Of a stretch of DNA of 64,000 nucleotides, positions 35,538 to 44,405 are shown one piece after another. Numbering within the stretch: position 1 is the first letter of the stretch; each line of letters starts with the position of its first letter. This stretch comes from Blastococcus aurantiacus (GTDB taxonomy: Bacteria > Actinomycetota > Actinomycetes > Mycobacteriales > Geodermatophilaceae). Under the pieces are notes generated by a model, which saw nothing but the letters and a program-made list of their open reading frames with translations, was not told the origin of the DNA and searched no databases. Both the position numbers and the translations under genes were made by a program. The DNA lies in the NCBI RefSeq assembly GCF_900102425.1, contig NZ_FNBT01000001.1, positions 496,001 to 560,000 of the forward strand. Reading direction: 5' to 3'.

Positions 35538-37425
35538 GTGAAGGCTGACGCCCTCAACCCCCGCGAGCTGTTCGGCGGCACCGTCCACTACGAAATCCCC
35601 GTGTTCCAGCGGCCCTACGTCTGGACCGAAGAAGACCAGTGGGCACCACTCTGGGCAGATGTCCGTCGGGTCGCGGAGAAGGTGATTCGCGCGGCGGATG
35701 ACGACGCAGCGGCCGAGGAGGCGGGAGGCCACTTCCTCGGGGCAGTGGTCTTCAAGGCGAAGTCCGCCATCGCGGGGGACGTCACCCGCCACTCGGTCAT
35801 CGACGGCCAACAGCGCACGACGACGCTTCAGATCCTGCTCGACGCCGTGCATGCCGCGGTCTCCGCCCGTGGGCACGAGGACGAGGCTGAGGCGCTCGAG
35901 GAGTTGATACTGAACAAGGCAAAGCGATTTGCGGGAAAGCCCGAGCGGTTCAAGCTGTGGCCAGCTCGCTCCGATCGCAACGCCTTCGAACACGCGATGT
36001 CAGATGAGCACGCAGCCTGGGGGGCGACGACCACCTCATAGTCGAAGCACATCAATTCTTCCGCGATGAGGTCCACGACTGGCTGGCGGGCGAGGTGCCC
36101 GAAGGCGCGGAGGAGGTCCGCGACGAGAAGGCACGCGTTCGCGCGCTCGCCGATGTCATGCAGACGCGCCTCTTCCTCGTCGCGATCAACCTAACTGCTC
36201 AGGACGACGACCAGGTCATCTTCGAAACGCTGAACGACCGCGGAACGCCGCTCCTGAAGGCTGATCTGGTCAAGAACTGGATCTTTCAGGTCGGCGAATG
36301 GGTGCAGGCAGACGTGGAGACGTGGCCGGAGCGTTTCTGGGCCGACTTCGACGACCCGTGGTGGCGAGAAGAGATTTCGCAAGGTCGGCACAATCGATCG
36401 CGGATCGACATCTTCCTGCAGTACTGGCTTACGATGCGCACCCGCGACGAGGTCGTCACAGAGCAGGTCTTCCGCGCGTTCACCAGCCACGCACGACCCC
36501 GCATGACCGACGCAGCATCGGCGGAGAAGCTGCTCGGCGAGCTGCGGCGGGACGCGGATACCTTCCGAAGCTTCGGGCAACAAGCGCCGGACTCCGTCGG
36601 AGGGCGCTTCTACAAGCGCGTGGTGAAGCACTGGAGCTCGCTTCCACCACGCCGATTCTCCTTTGGATGCTCTCGGAGAACCACGCCATCCCGTCTGACC
36701 AAGTCGGGAGAGCGCTGGCTGCCCTCGAGAGCTGGGTGGTGCGGCGAACGTTGCTGCGTCGCACGATGAAGGACGTCAACCGCTTCATGGTGGCGATCCT
36801 GGGTGCGCTCGATGGCGCCGAGGTGGCTCAGGTCGGGGATGTCGTGGAGGCGTACCTGGCCAAGCAGGACTCGGACTCTCGGGCCTGGCCCACGGATGCC
36901 GAGGTCATGGCCGGGCTTCCGAAGGTGAAGCTCTACGGCAACGTTCGCCAGTCGCGCTTGCGCGTCGTCCTGGAGGCTCTGGAGAAGCAGCTGCGCAGCG
37001 GGCTGAATGAAGACGTCTCGTTGCCCTCTGGCCTCCAGGTGGAACACCTCATGCCACAGGGCTGGCGAACCTACTGGGACACCGACCCCAAGTTGTCGCC
37101 AGCGGCGGCTGCCGAAAGGGATCGGCTGGTGAACACGATCGGCAATCTGACGCTGGTCACGTCCACGTTGAACGGCACTCTGTCCAACCGACCGTGGACC
37201 GACGGAGAGACGGCGGCTCTTGTCAAGGCCGCCGGCGATCTCAAGGGCGTGGGCAAGCGCTCACTCGTCAGCAAGTTCAGCTTGCTCGCATTGAGTAGGG
37301 GCGTCGTCGAGAACCGCCCAGATACCTGGACCGAGACGGACATCAAGAACCGCTCGGAACAATTGGCACATGCGCTGTGCCAGGTCTGGCTCGGGCCACC
37401 CGCGCTGGCCACCCTTACCGTTTGA
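35538..37425 (+). pseudogene. GmrSD-like DUF262-DUF1524 restriction protein, broken by two -1 frameshifts
   Basis: The protein reads through three frames. Frame A runs from the GTG at 35538 (ELFGGTVHYEIPVFQRPYVW, then the DUF262 signature IDGQQRTTTLQILL). At the G run 36019-36024 the frame shifts; adding one G restores LGGDDHLIVEAHQFFRDEV and continues to FETLNDRGTPLLKADLVKNW. A second shift near 36,625 (AAGCA where AAGGCA is expected) restores LELASTTPILLWMLSENH and leads to the DUF1524 HNH region VEHLMPQGW...NTIGNLTLVT. Repaired length is about 629 residues, normal for GmrSD-type nucleases, which use nucleotide hydrolysis to cut modified phage DNA. It is either a decayed gene or two base-call errors; as read, no full protein is made. 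Confidence 0.82.
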
Positions 37426-37436
37426 GTGTCGCGTCC

Positions 37437-37949
37437 ATGCCTCGTACTTTCCGCCGACCTGACGCTGACCGACCACGAGAGTCCGTGAGAACTGCAAACG
37501 TCTGGGAGGACTACCCCTTGTCATGGGTCGATGCGCTGATAGGTGGGGGCGCTGCGCTCGGCGGCGTCGGAATGCAGCAGGCGTTCAGCTGGAGGAGCGA
37601 GCAGCACAAGCACAAGCGTGATCAACGGGAGCGCATTCGGCAGGAACAGCACGCCGCGCTGGTGGACGTCGTGAAGACCGGTCGACGGGTGCAACGGGCT
37701 CTCGTGGATCTGGAGCGAGGTTTGGACGTAGAGCAGGCCAACGAAACGTTCGGGCGAGAAGTCGACCAACTCACGGAAGCCGTAGCAGCGGTGAGACTTC
37801 TCGTGACCGACGGTGCGATTCTCGATAGAGCTAAGGCTTTCGAAGAGCACGCCAAGTCACTCGAACGTCACTACGAGCGGTCCGATCAGGGATCGCTGCG
37901 CCTTACCCCGCTGATCGACGCCATCCGACACTTCGAAGGGACCGCTTAA
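37437..37949 (+). CDS. Hypothetical protein, short N-terminal hydrophobic segment and coiled coil
   Basis: 170 residues from the ATG at 37437, only 11 bases after the GmrSD-like stop. A modest hydrophobic stretch (WVDALIGGGAALGGVGMQQAF) is followed by a long charged helix (SEQHKHKRDQRERIRQEQHAALVDVVKTGRRVQRALVDLERGL) and a further helical half. It looks like a small membrane-anchored coiled-coil protein of the type common in mobile DNA. No family was recognised. The close spacing suggests cotranscription with the restriction gene before it. A later start is possible. Confidence 0.55.
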   Translation: MPRTFRRPDADRPRESVRTANVWEDYPLSWVDALIGGGAALGGVGMQQAFSWRSEQHKHKRDQRERIRQEQHAALVDVVKTGRRVQRALVDLERGLDVEQANETFGREVDQLTEAVAAVRLLVTDGAILDRAKAFEEHAKSLERHYERSDQGSLRLTPLIDAIRHFEGTA

Positions 37950-37995
37950 TCGCTCCGGGAGCTCGACCGCCCCGAAGCTGCGAAGCAGCGAACCG

Positions 37996-38745
37996 TCAAC
38001 CTCCAGCAGATCGCCGCATGCTCCACATCTGGGCCGGGCGCTCGGACTGCATCGCGACGTCCCAAGCAACGGCGCCGTTGACGACCTCCTTGCGGAAGTT
38101 GCCCACCGCCACCCGCGCCAGCTCGGGGTCGGCCGCCACGCGCTGCGCCAGCTCGATCGCCCGGTCCTCGACCGCGGCGTCGTCCAGCGATTCCCACGCC
38201 AAGCCGAGCTCAACGGCCTTGTCGCCGTTGATCTCCTCGCCGAACAGCGCCATCGCCGCTGCGGCCTCTCGGCCGATCAGCCGCGACAGGATCACGAAAT
38301 GCCCTCCGCCGGGGTGCATTCCTCGCCGGAGGAAGCCGGCCAGCAGCCGAACGTCCTTCGCCACGATCCGCAGGTCCGCCGCCAGCAGCATGTTCATGCC
38401 GGCGCCCACGGCCGAGCCGCGCACCGCGGCCACCGTGGGCACGCGCACCTGGCCCAGCCGGTAGAACGAGTCGTAGATCTTGCCCATGCCCTCGTAGGCG
38501 TCGGGCGCCGCCGGGTCCTTGCCCGCCGAGGTCAGGGTCGCGACGTCGCCACCCGCGCAGAACGACTTGCCGACCCCGCGGATGACCAGCGCCCCGACCT
38601 CCGGCTTGGCGTCCACCTCATCGAAGGTCGCAATCAGCTCGTCGGCCATCCCAGGCGTCAGCGCGTTGCGCCTGTCCGGAGCGTTCAGCGTCACGATCGC
38701 GACGCCGCCGTCCACCTTAAGCAGCACTTCACCAGATTCGACCAC
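37996..38745 (-). CDS. Enoyl-CoA hydratase/isomerase family protein
   Basis: 249 residues from GTG (38745) with AGGTGG upstream. Crotonase landmarks are LNAPDRRNALTPGM, the oxyanion-hole segment GKSFCAGGDVATL, and RGSAVGAGMNMLLAADLRI with the second oxyanion glycine. The C-terminal helices end in AVAWDVAMQSERPAQMWSMRRSAGG. It hydrates or isomerises acyl-CoA in fatty-acid breakdown. The gene is of high-GC chromosomal type and sits between two accessory gene groups, so the island is either interrupted by native DNA or made of two insertions. The 292 bases upstream (38746-39037) hold no other gene I can support. Confidence 0.88.
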   Translation of the reverse strand: MVESGEVLLKVDGGVAIVTLNAPDRRNALTPGMADELIATFDEVDAKPEVGALVIRGVGKSFCAGGDVATLTSAGKDPAAPDAYEGMGKIYDSFYRLGQVRVPTVAAVRGSAVGAGMNMLLAADLRIVAKDVRLLAGFLRRGMHPGGGHFVILSRLIGREAAAAMALFGEEINGDKAVELGLAWESLDDAAVEDRAIELAQRVAADPELARVAVGNFRKEVVNGAVAWDVAMQSERPAQMWSMRRSAGG

Positions 38746-39037
38746 GGGACCACCTTTCTGCCGGGTGGACCAGCTTCCAGCCGGCCTCACCTTCACGACA
38801 GGCATGAGATCACGACGGCGGCAGGCCCGCCGCCCGCCACCCGGTCGCGGCTCCGACCGCGGGACGTCTTCGACACCTGCGATCGAGCACCGAAGCCAAC
38901 AGGCTCCTAGCCAGAGCCCTGAGCGAAGGCGCTGGTGTCGCGCTTGCCACTTCGACTAGATGCTTGCAGTTCGCTCGCCCGGGCCCCTGAGTTGGCTAGC
39001 CTCGTGTCGACCGTCAGCCAGCCCGCAGGAGGCCGTC

Positions 39038-40030
39038 ATGTCAGTACTCAGCGACGCAGATATCGAAGCTTCGATCGCCGCGGGACAGCTCATCAAGCTG
39101 GGCAATCCAGACCATGTTGACGCCTGCGCTTACGAGTTTCACGCCGGCCGCATCTTCCGGACCGGCGAGCTGGTTGGTCTGGACGACGTGACGGACTGGA
39201 CCGGCAACGCCGCCTACAGCGACATCTACGAGATCCAGTCGGGTGAATTGGTCTGGATCAGGACACGCGAGTCCGTAGTGATGCCGGACGATGTTTGCGC
39301 CTTCTGGTGGCAAACCAATCGACTTTCGCGCCAAGGTCTCATGCTGGTGAACATGAGCATGGTCGAGCCGGGCTACGAAGGAGACCTTTCGTGCCTATTT
39401 GTCAACTTTGGGCGTAAGGCCATCACTATCGATCGAGAAACCGTCATCGCCAAGCTAGTCTTCAATCGACTAGAGACCGTTGCTGCATCGCCATTCAGTA
39501 ACTCGGTTGACCAAGTCGAATACGACCGCAAAGTGCTGCTGAACGCGAAGGACGCTCCTCCCACGTTCCTGGACGTCGGTGGACGGCTCGAAGTTGACCT
39601 GCGACAGAAGAAGGACGAAGCCGTCGCAGCGATCGAGGCGATGAAGCAATCAACCACTGCCGACATTGAGTCCCGAGTTGGCACCGCCACCACCACCGCT
39701 ATTGCTCAGATTGAAGCCACCAAGGCGTCTGCAGAGACAGACTTGAAGGCCAGTGCCGACAAAGACGCACGCGGCCTCCTGTGGAAGATCCTTGGCGTGG
39801 CGTCTATCGGCCTCGCAGTGCTGGTGCTGGCCATGTCCTTCGTGCCCTGGGTTCAGAGTGAACTACAGCCGAACCTCTCCTCTGAGATTAAGAAGCAGGT
39901 TGACGAAAGCTTGACCGACCGCATCGTGGGCTCTAGCAATTCAGGGACCGCTGTTGAGCTCGAGGAGCGAATTCGAGAATTAGAGGCGCGTCTTTCACAG
40001 CTCACTGCGCCAGGCCAAGGAACGCCATGA
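39038..40030 (+). CDS. dCTP-deaminase/dUTPase-fold protein with coiled coil and one membrane helix
   Basis: 330 residues, ATG after CAGGAGG. Residues 1-165 resemble the Dcd/dUTPase fold: LSDADIEASIAAGQLIK start, LSRQGLMLVNMSMVEPGYEGDLSCLFVNFG, then ITIDRETVIAKLVF. Residue E110 replaces the usual Asp of V/I-D-PG. From memory of E. coli Dcd, its catalytic Glu aligns with L120 here. The domain may therefore bind a nucleotide without deaminating it. Residues 185-245 are an alanine-rich helix, 248-270 a membrane helix (WKILGVASIGLAVLVLAMSFV), and 305-323 a coiled coil. The DNA is AT-richer than chromosomal genes nearby. It overlaps the methyltransferase gene by 4 bases (ATGA). Confidence 0.75.
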   Translation: MSVLSDADIEASIAAGQLIKLGNPDHVDACAYEFHAGRIFRTGELVGLDDVTDWTGNAAYSDIYEIQSGELVWIRTRESVVMPDDVCAFWWQTNRLSRQGLMLVNMSMVEPGYEGDLSCLFVNFGRKAITIDRETVIAKLVFNRLETVAASPFSNSVDQVEYDRKVLLNAKDAPPTFLDVGGRLEVDLRQKKDEAVAAIEAMKQSTTADIESRVGTATTTAIAQIEATKASAETDLKASADKDARGLLWKILGVASIGLAVLVLAMSFVPWVQSELQPNLSSEIKKQVDESLTDRIVGSSNSGTAVELEERIRELEARLSQLTAPGQGTP

Positions 40031-40761
40031 CGAAAACATGGATCCCAAACCTGGGCTCGCAGGACGGCGAACGACTGTCAGGACGCGGGTCAGACTCCGC
40101 CACGGTGGCCCGAGCATACGATGCGATTTCGGCCACCTACGATTACTGGGTATGGCAGAACTTTTGGCGAGCCAACGAGCAACCAATCCTTGCCCCTCTG
40201 CTCGCGCAGGCCGCAAGAAACACCTGTCTAGACGTCGGCATCGGCAACGGTGCTTACGTGCCCATTCACCGTTCACTGGGCTATAAACTAAGCGGACTCG
40301 ATATCAGCTCTGGAATGCTTGAGCAGCTGAAGATGAGACACCCGAGCGTCCCCGCCGTCCTAGGTGACGCAACTCGGCTTCCCTTTCACGAGGGACGGTT
40401 CGACACCTTGCTATGCGCAAGGGTGCTGTCTCATCTAAGCGCGCCTGTGGATTTTTTTACGGAGGCGTTTCGAGTAACGACAAGGGGAGCGACCATACTG
40501 GTGGCTGATTTGGATTCGGAGCATGACTACCAATCAATCTCATTCCGCGGACTAAAGAATCCTCGCTCACCGATTTTCCCTTTCAAGCACGCCCTATCTG
40601 AAGTACTTTCGGCAGCTGAGGCCGCGGGGCTAACTTTGAGCTCGTGCCGACAGTTCGGCTATGCAGACCTAGAGTGGAAGCCTCCCCCTCATCAGCTGCC
40701 CGCGCTCGATCGCAGCAGCGCTCGACCGATCTTTTACGTCGCCTCGTTCCGTCACAATTGA
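40027..40761 (+). CDS. SAM-dependent methyltransferase (class I, Methyltransf_11 type)
   Basis: 244 residues. SAM-binding motif I is LDVGIGNG (about 68-75), the second acidic strand is LSGLDISSGML (90-98), then GDATRLPF and FDTLLCARVLSHL, the usual post-I motifs of small-molecule methyltransferases. No DNA-methylase NPPY or PC motif is seen, so the substrate is probably not DNA. Translation is coupled to the preceding membrane protein. Base composition is clearly lower in GC than chromosomal neighbours, so the pair likely arrived together. Confidence 0.85.
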   Translation: MTKTWIPNLGSQDGERLSGRGSDSATVARAYDAISATYDYWVWQNFWRANEQPILAPLLAQAARNTCLDVGIGNGAYVPIHRSLGYKLSGLDISSGMLEQLKMRHPSVPAVLGDATRLPFHEGRFDTLLCARVLSHLSAPVDFFTEAFRVTTRGATILVADLDSEHDYQSISFRGLKNPRSPIFPFKHALSEVLSAAEAAGLTLSSCRQFGYADLEWKPPPHQLPALDRSSARPIFYVASFRHN

Positions 40762-40838
40762 GGTCCGATCATTTATTGAGCGTTGTCGACGCACAACTAG
40801 GTCCCGCGTGCAACCGCTCAAGCGGTCCTTTTAGGTGG

Positions 40839-43800
40839 CTAGGTGCACGGAGATGGCGCGCGTGGCGGTGAGCTTGGCCTAGCCAATCTGGCGAATGCGA
40901 TCAGCCGGCAGAGCGCATTCACCTTCCGCAGCTGGTCCGGCGTCCGCACCGGCGCGTCCAGCAACTCCGGACTGAGGACTACGCCTGCCAGTGCTTGCGC
41001 CCGCGACACCGCCACGTTGAGCCGGTTCAGGTCGTACAGGAACGACACCCCGCGCGGTGCGTCGTCCGCGCTCGTGCTGGTCATCGAGTACAGGACGACC
41101 GGCGCCTCCTGGCCCTGGAACTTGTCCACGGTCCCCACCCGTGCACCGTCCGGCAGCGCCGCCTTGATCAGCGCCACCTGGGCGTTGTACGGCGCCACCA
41201 CCAGTACGTCGACCGGCCCGATCGGCGCCTCGACGCCCTCGTGGTTCCGCCACGTCGAGCCCTGCACCGAGTGCCACAATCGCGCCACGGCGTCGGCCTC
41301 CTGCTGGCTCTTGTCCGCACAGGTCCGCTCGTGGGCCACGGGCAGCACCCGCAGCCCGCTCCCGGACAGCGGCCCCTCCCCCAGCACCGAAACCCGCTCA
41401 CGGCCGTCCGCCGACCGCAGCCGGCCCTCGTACGCCAGCTCCGACACGAACGCCGTCAGGTCCGGGTGCATCCGGTACGACCGGTCCAGGAAGACGCCCC
41501 GGTCAGCCGGGATCGTCGCGTGCCCGTCGAGCAGGTGCTCCAGCGCCGAAGCGCCCGACTCCCCCGGGTGCACCGCCTGAGACGGCTGCGCCAGCTGCTG
41601 CGGGTCGCCCAGCAGCACCATCGACCGCGCTCCCCGCGCCACCGCCACCGCGTTGGCTAGCGAGAACTGCCCCGCCTCGTCCACCACCAGCACGTCGACC
41701 GCGGCAGCGACGTCAGCGCGCGTCCAGAACCACGCCGTCCCGCCGACCAGGTTCACGTCACCGCTCACCAGCGCCGACGCGACGAAGCCGTTGTCCGCCG
41801 ACCAGGCCACCCCGGCGGCACCGCAGTGCTGGCTCTCCTCGCACTTCTGCAGCGCCGGCCGCCGGACCGCCTTGAGCAGGTTGCCGATGACGGCGTGGGA
41901 GGTCGCCGTCACGCCGACCTTCTTGCCGGCGTCCAGCAGCGCCCGGATCAGCGCAGCCGCTGCCGTCGTCTTGCCGCTGCCCGGAGGGCCCTGGATGGCC
42001 AGCACCTCGCCGTCGAGCGCCAGGCCGAGCCGCACGATCGCGTCGGTCGTCGTCTCGCCCTCGCGCAGCTGCGTTCCCGCGGGAACGCGCCGCTCGACCA
42101 GTGCCTGCCCCAGGCAGTCCCGGCCGGCCAGCACGTCCTCGCCCGTCGCGGCGATCGCCTCTCGGAGACCGCGGGTGTTCAGCGGCCCGCCCGAACCGAG
42201 CCCGCGCGGCGAAGGCGGCTCGGCGGCCGTCGTCTTGAGGACAAGTCGACATGTGGCGATGTCGAGCCCGAACACCGTCCCGGCCTTCTTCGCGGTGTCC
42301 ACGTCGAGCGCGTCGTCGCCGACCGAGAGCTTCGTGTCCTGCACCGGGAACGAGTACTCGTACAGGTGGCTCCGCTTGTCCGGGCCCACGTACCGCTCGA
42401 AGGTCAGCCCGCCCAGCGCCGAGCCGTCCTCGATCAGCGCCTCGCGATCCAGCGTCCGCAGCCGGAAGACCTCCCACCAGGACGGCTTGTCCTCGCGCCG
42501 GTGCCAGCCCACGAGGTCGCCCAGCAGCCCGTGCCCCGCGTCGTGCAGGCGATCGGTCAGCTCCACCTCCGCGGCCTGCGCATCGGTCACCTTCGGGTCC
42601 GGCTCGGCGGTCACCCACGACGGCCTCGGCAGCGCGCCGTGCACCGCCTCCAGCTCCGCCCGCTGGGTCTCCAGCCAGTCGTGCAGCTCGCGCGTGGAGT
42701 CCACGTCGTCCTTGTTGTAGGACTCGATGGCAGCCAGCCGGGCGTCGTCGCCGTCGGCGAGCCAGGCCTCGTACTCCAGGACGCTGCCCAGCGCGCTGGC
42801 CACCTCTCCCCCGTGCTCCCGGCCGTAGAGCGCCTCTACCTTCTTGATCGAGTACGACTCCTTGCTGATCCGCATCGACTGCCGGACGACGGGATACAGG
42901 TCGACGAACCGCTCCTCTCGCAGCAGCTGGTCGAGCTCGGCCTCGCGCACGCCGTAGCCGCCGGCCAGCTTCTTGAGCGCCGTCACCTCGTAGGGCGCGT
43001 AGTGGTAGACGTGCATGCCCGGCTCGCTCGCCGCCGCGGCCACCAGCCGGTCGATCAGCTCGGTGACCATCTGCTTCTCCGCCGGCCGGTCGTGCGCCCA
43101 CAGCGCGGTGAACGCACCCGACCGGTCGCCCAGCCCGGCGAGGTACTCCAGCCCCGTGCCGTCCTCGAACCACGGGTCGCCCTCGAAGTCGAGATAGAGG
43201 TCACCGGGCGAAGGGAGCGGCAGCCGCAGCAGGCCCAGGCCGTCGAGCGGCGGGAGCAGCGTCCGTGACGCCTCCCCCGTCAGCCGCTCGCGGAGCTGCT
43301 CGGTCGCCTGCTGCTGCAGCCGTGCCCGCGCGTCCACGCCGATACCCGACGCCTTCAGCAGCTCCGGTGACGCACCCGCGAGCGCGGCCATGGTCGGGAT
43401 GCCGACCGCCCGCAGTGCGTCGCGGTGGTCGCCGCGCATGCCGGCGACCAGGCCGAGGTCGTCGGCCTCCCGCAGCTCGGCGTTGCACCGGTCCGCCCAG
43501 CGGCACTGCTCGCAGTGCCCGATCGGGGACGGTCCGGTCTCCGGCGGCGCGGCGGCGAAGTCCTCCAGCCGCGCCCGCGCCCGCCGGGCGTACGCGGCGA
43601 CGTCGACCAGCCGCCACGGCCGCGACTCGCCGTCGCCGGTGACGACGTGGATGCGCGCCGGCTCGACCCCCTGCAGCACGGTCAGCCGCTCGGCGTAGGT
43701 GGCCATCTGCAGCAGCGCAGCCACCTTGAGCTTGCGGGCGAGCTTGGTGTCGGCGATCTCGTACGACCAGTCGCCGAGCAGCGACGGCGTCTCGACCCGC

Positions 43801-44159
43801 TGCAGGAAGTCGGCCTGCCCGCCCCAGGCGCCGTCGAAGAAGGTCCCCTGGTAGACGACGTCGACGCCGCTGCGCATTGCCTCGACCGTCTCGGCCTCTG
43901 CACGCCGTCGTCCCTCGAGCCCGGAACCACCCGCGATCTCGGTGACCGACAGCCCGCGAGCCTCCAGCGACGCCAGGTACTTCCGCTCGTGCTCCAGCCC
44001 CCGGTCGAAGACGAACTGCACCTCGGGCGCGGTCGCCTCGGCCGGCGCGGTCCACTCCCCCGCGGCCACGCCGAGGTCGAGGCGGGTCAGGTGCCGGCAC
44101 TCCTGGTGGGCGGTCAGGTCGGTCGGGCTGAGCACCAGCCGCCCGTCGAGTCGCTGCAT
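40839..44159 (-). CDS. TM0106-type nuclease-helicase (Cas4/RecB-like + DEDD exonuclease + SF1 helicase)
   Basis: 1,106 residues from the ATG at 44159 (MQRLDGRLVLSPTDLTAHQEC). The N-terminal domain has C21 plus CEQCRWADRC (C216, C219, C225), the spacing of an iron-sulfur cluster in Cas4/AddB/Dna2-type nucleases. A DEDD-like RNase_H_2 domain follows (about 320-500: LYLDFEGDPW, YHYAPYEVTALKKL, YSIKKVEALYG, SYNKDDVDSTRELHDWL). The C-terminal half is an SF1 helicase (Walker A GPPGSGKT near 724, VLVVDEAGQFSL, LGDPQQLAQPSQ, VDKFQGQEAPVVLYS, LNRLNVAVSRA). It probably processes DNA ends in repair. It is divergent from the P-type ATPase gene. Confidence 0.88.
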   Translation of the reverse strand: MQRLDGRLVLSPTDLTAHQECRHLTRLDLGVAAGEWTAPAEATAPEVQFVFDRGLEHERKYLASLEARGLSVTEIAGGSGLEGRRRAEAETVEAMRSGVDVVYQGTFFDGAWGGQADFLQRVETPSLLGDWSYEIADTKLARKLKVAALLQMATYAERLTVLQGVEPARIHVVTGDGESRPWRLVDVAAYARRARARLEDFAAAPPETGPSPIGHCEQCRWADRCNAELREADDLGLVAGMRGDHRDALRAVGIPTMAALAGASPELLKASGIGVDARARLQQQATEQLRERLTGEASRTLLPPLDGLGLLRLPLPSPGDLYLDFEGDPWFEDGTGLEYLAGLGDRSGAFTALWAHDRPAEKQMVTELIDRLVAAAASEPGMHVYHYAPYEVTALKKLAGGYGVREAELDQLLREERFVDLYPVVRQSMRISKESYSIKKVEALYGREHGGEVASALGSVLEYEAWLADGDDARLAAIESYNKDDVDSTRELHDWLETQRAELEAVHGALPRPSWVTAEPDPKVTDAQAAEVELTDRLHDAGHGLLGDLVGWHRREDKPSWWEVFRLRTLDREALIEDGSALGGLTFERYVGPDKRSHLYEYSFPVQDTKLSVGDDALDVDTAKKAGTVFGLDIATCRLVLKTTAAEPPSPRGLGSGGPLNTRGLREAIAATGEDVLAGRDCLGQALVERRVPAGTQLREGETTTDAIVRLGLALDGEVLAIQGPPGSGKTTAAAALIRALLDAGKKVGVTATSHAVIGNLLKAVRRPALQKCEESQHCGAAGVAWSADNGFVASALVSGDVNLVGGTAWFWTRADVAAAVDVLVVDEAGQFSLANAVAVARGARSMVLLGDPQQLAQPSQAVHPGESGASALEHLLDGHATIPADRGVFLDRSYRMHPDLTAFVSELAYEGRLRSADGRERVSVLGEGPLSGSGLRVLPVAHERTCADKSQQEADAVARLWHSVQGSTWRNHEGVEAPIGPVDVLVVAPYNAQVALIKAALPDGARVGTVDKFQGQEAPVVLYSMTSTSADDAPRGVSFLYDLNRLNVAVSRAQALAGVVLSPELLDAPVRTPDQLRKVNALCRLIAFARLARPSSPPRAPSPCT

Positions 44160-44405
44160 CGCCGCCCTGCCTCCGAAGAACCGTCGTCCGGCAGCCTGCC
44201 CGACGAACCCGTGCCGCAGGAGTAGCGGACGCCACCGACACGAATCGGCGTCCGCGGCGCCGGGACCCAGGCCGTCACCCGGACGGGTGCCGGGGCCGCA
44301 CTCACCGTGGTGTGAGCCGCGGCTGTGCCCCGGGCGCCCGGAAGGCTGCCGCTCCGCCGTCGAGGACGTACCGTTCCGAGTGACCGTCGTCACAACGGGG
44401 GTGCC

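Noticed and set aside
42240-42275. TGTCGA-type inverted repeat inside the TM0106-type gene
   Set aside because: It lies within codons of the helicase part (LDIATCRLV region), far from a start, so a chance match is more likely than an operator.
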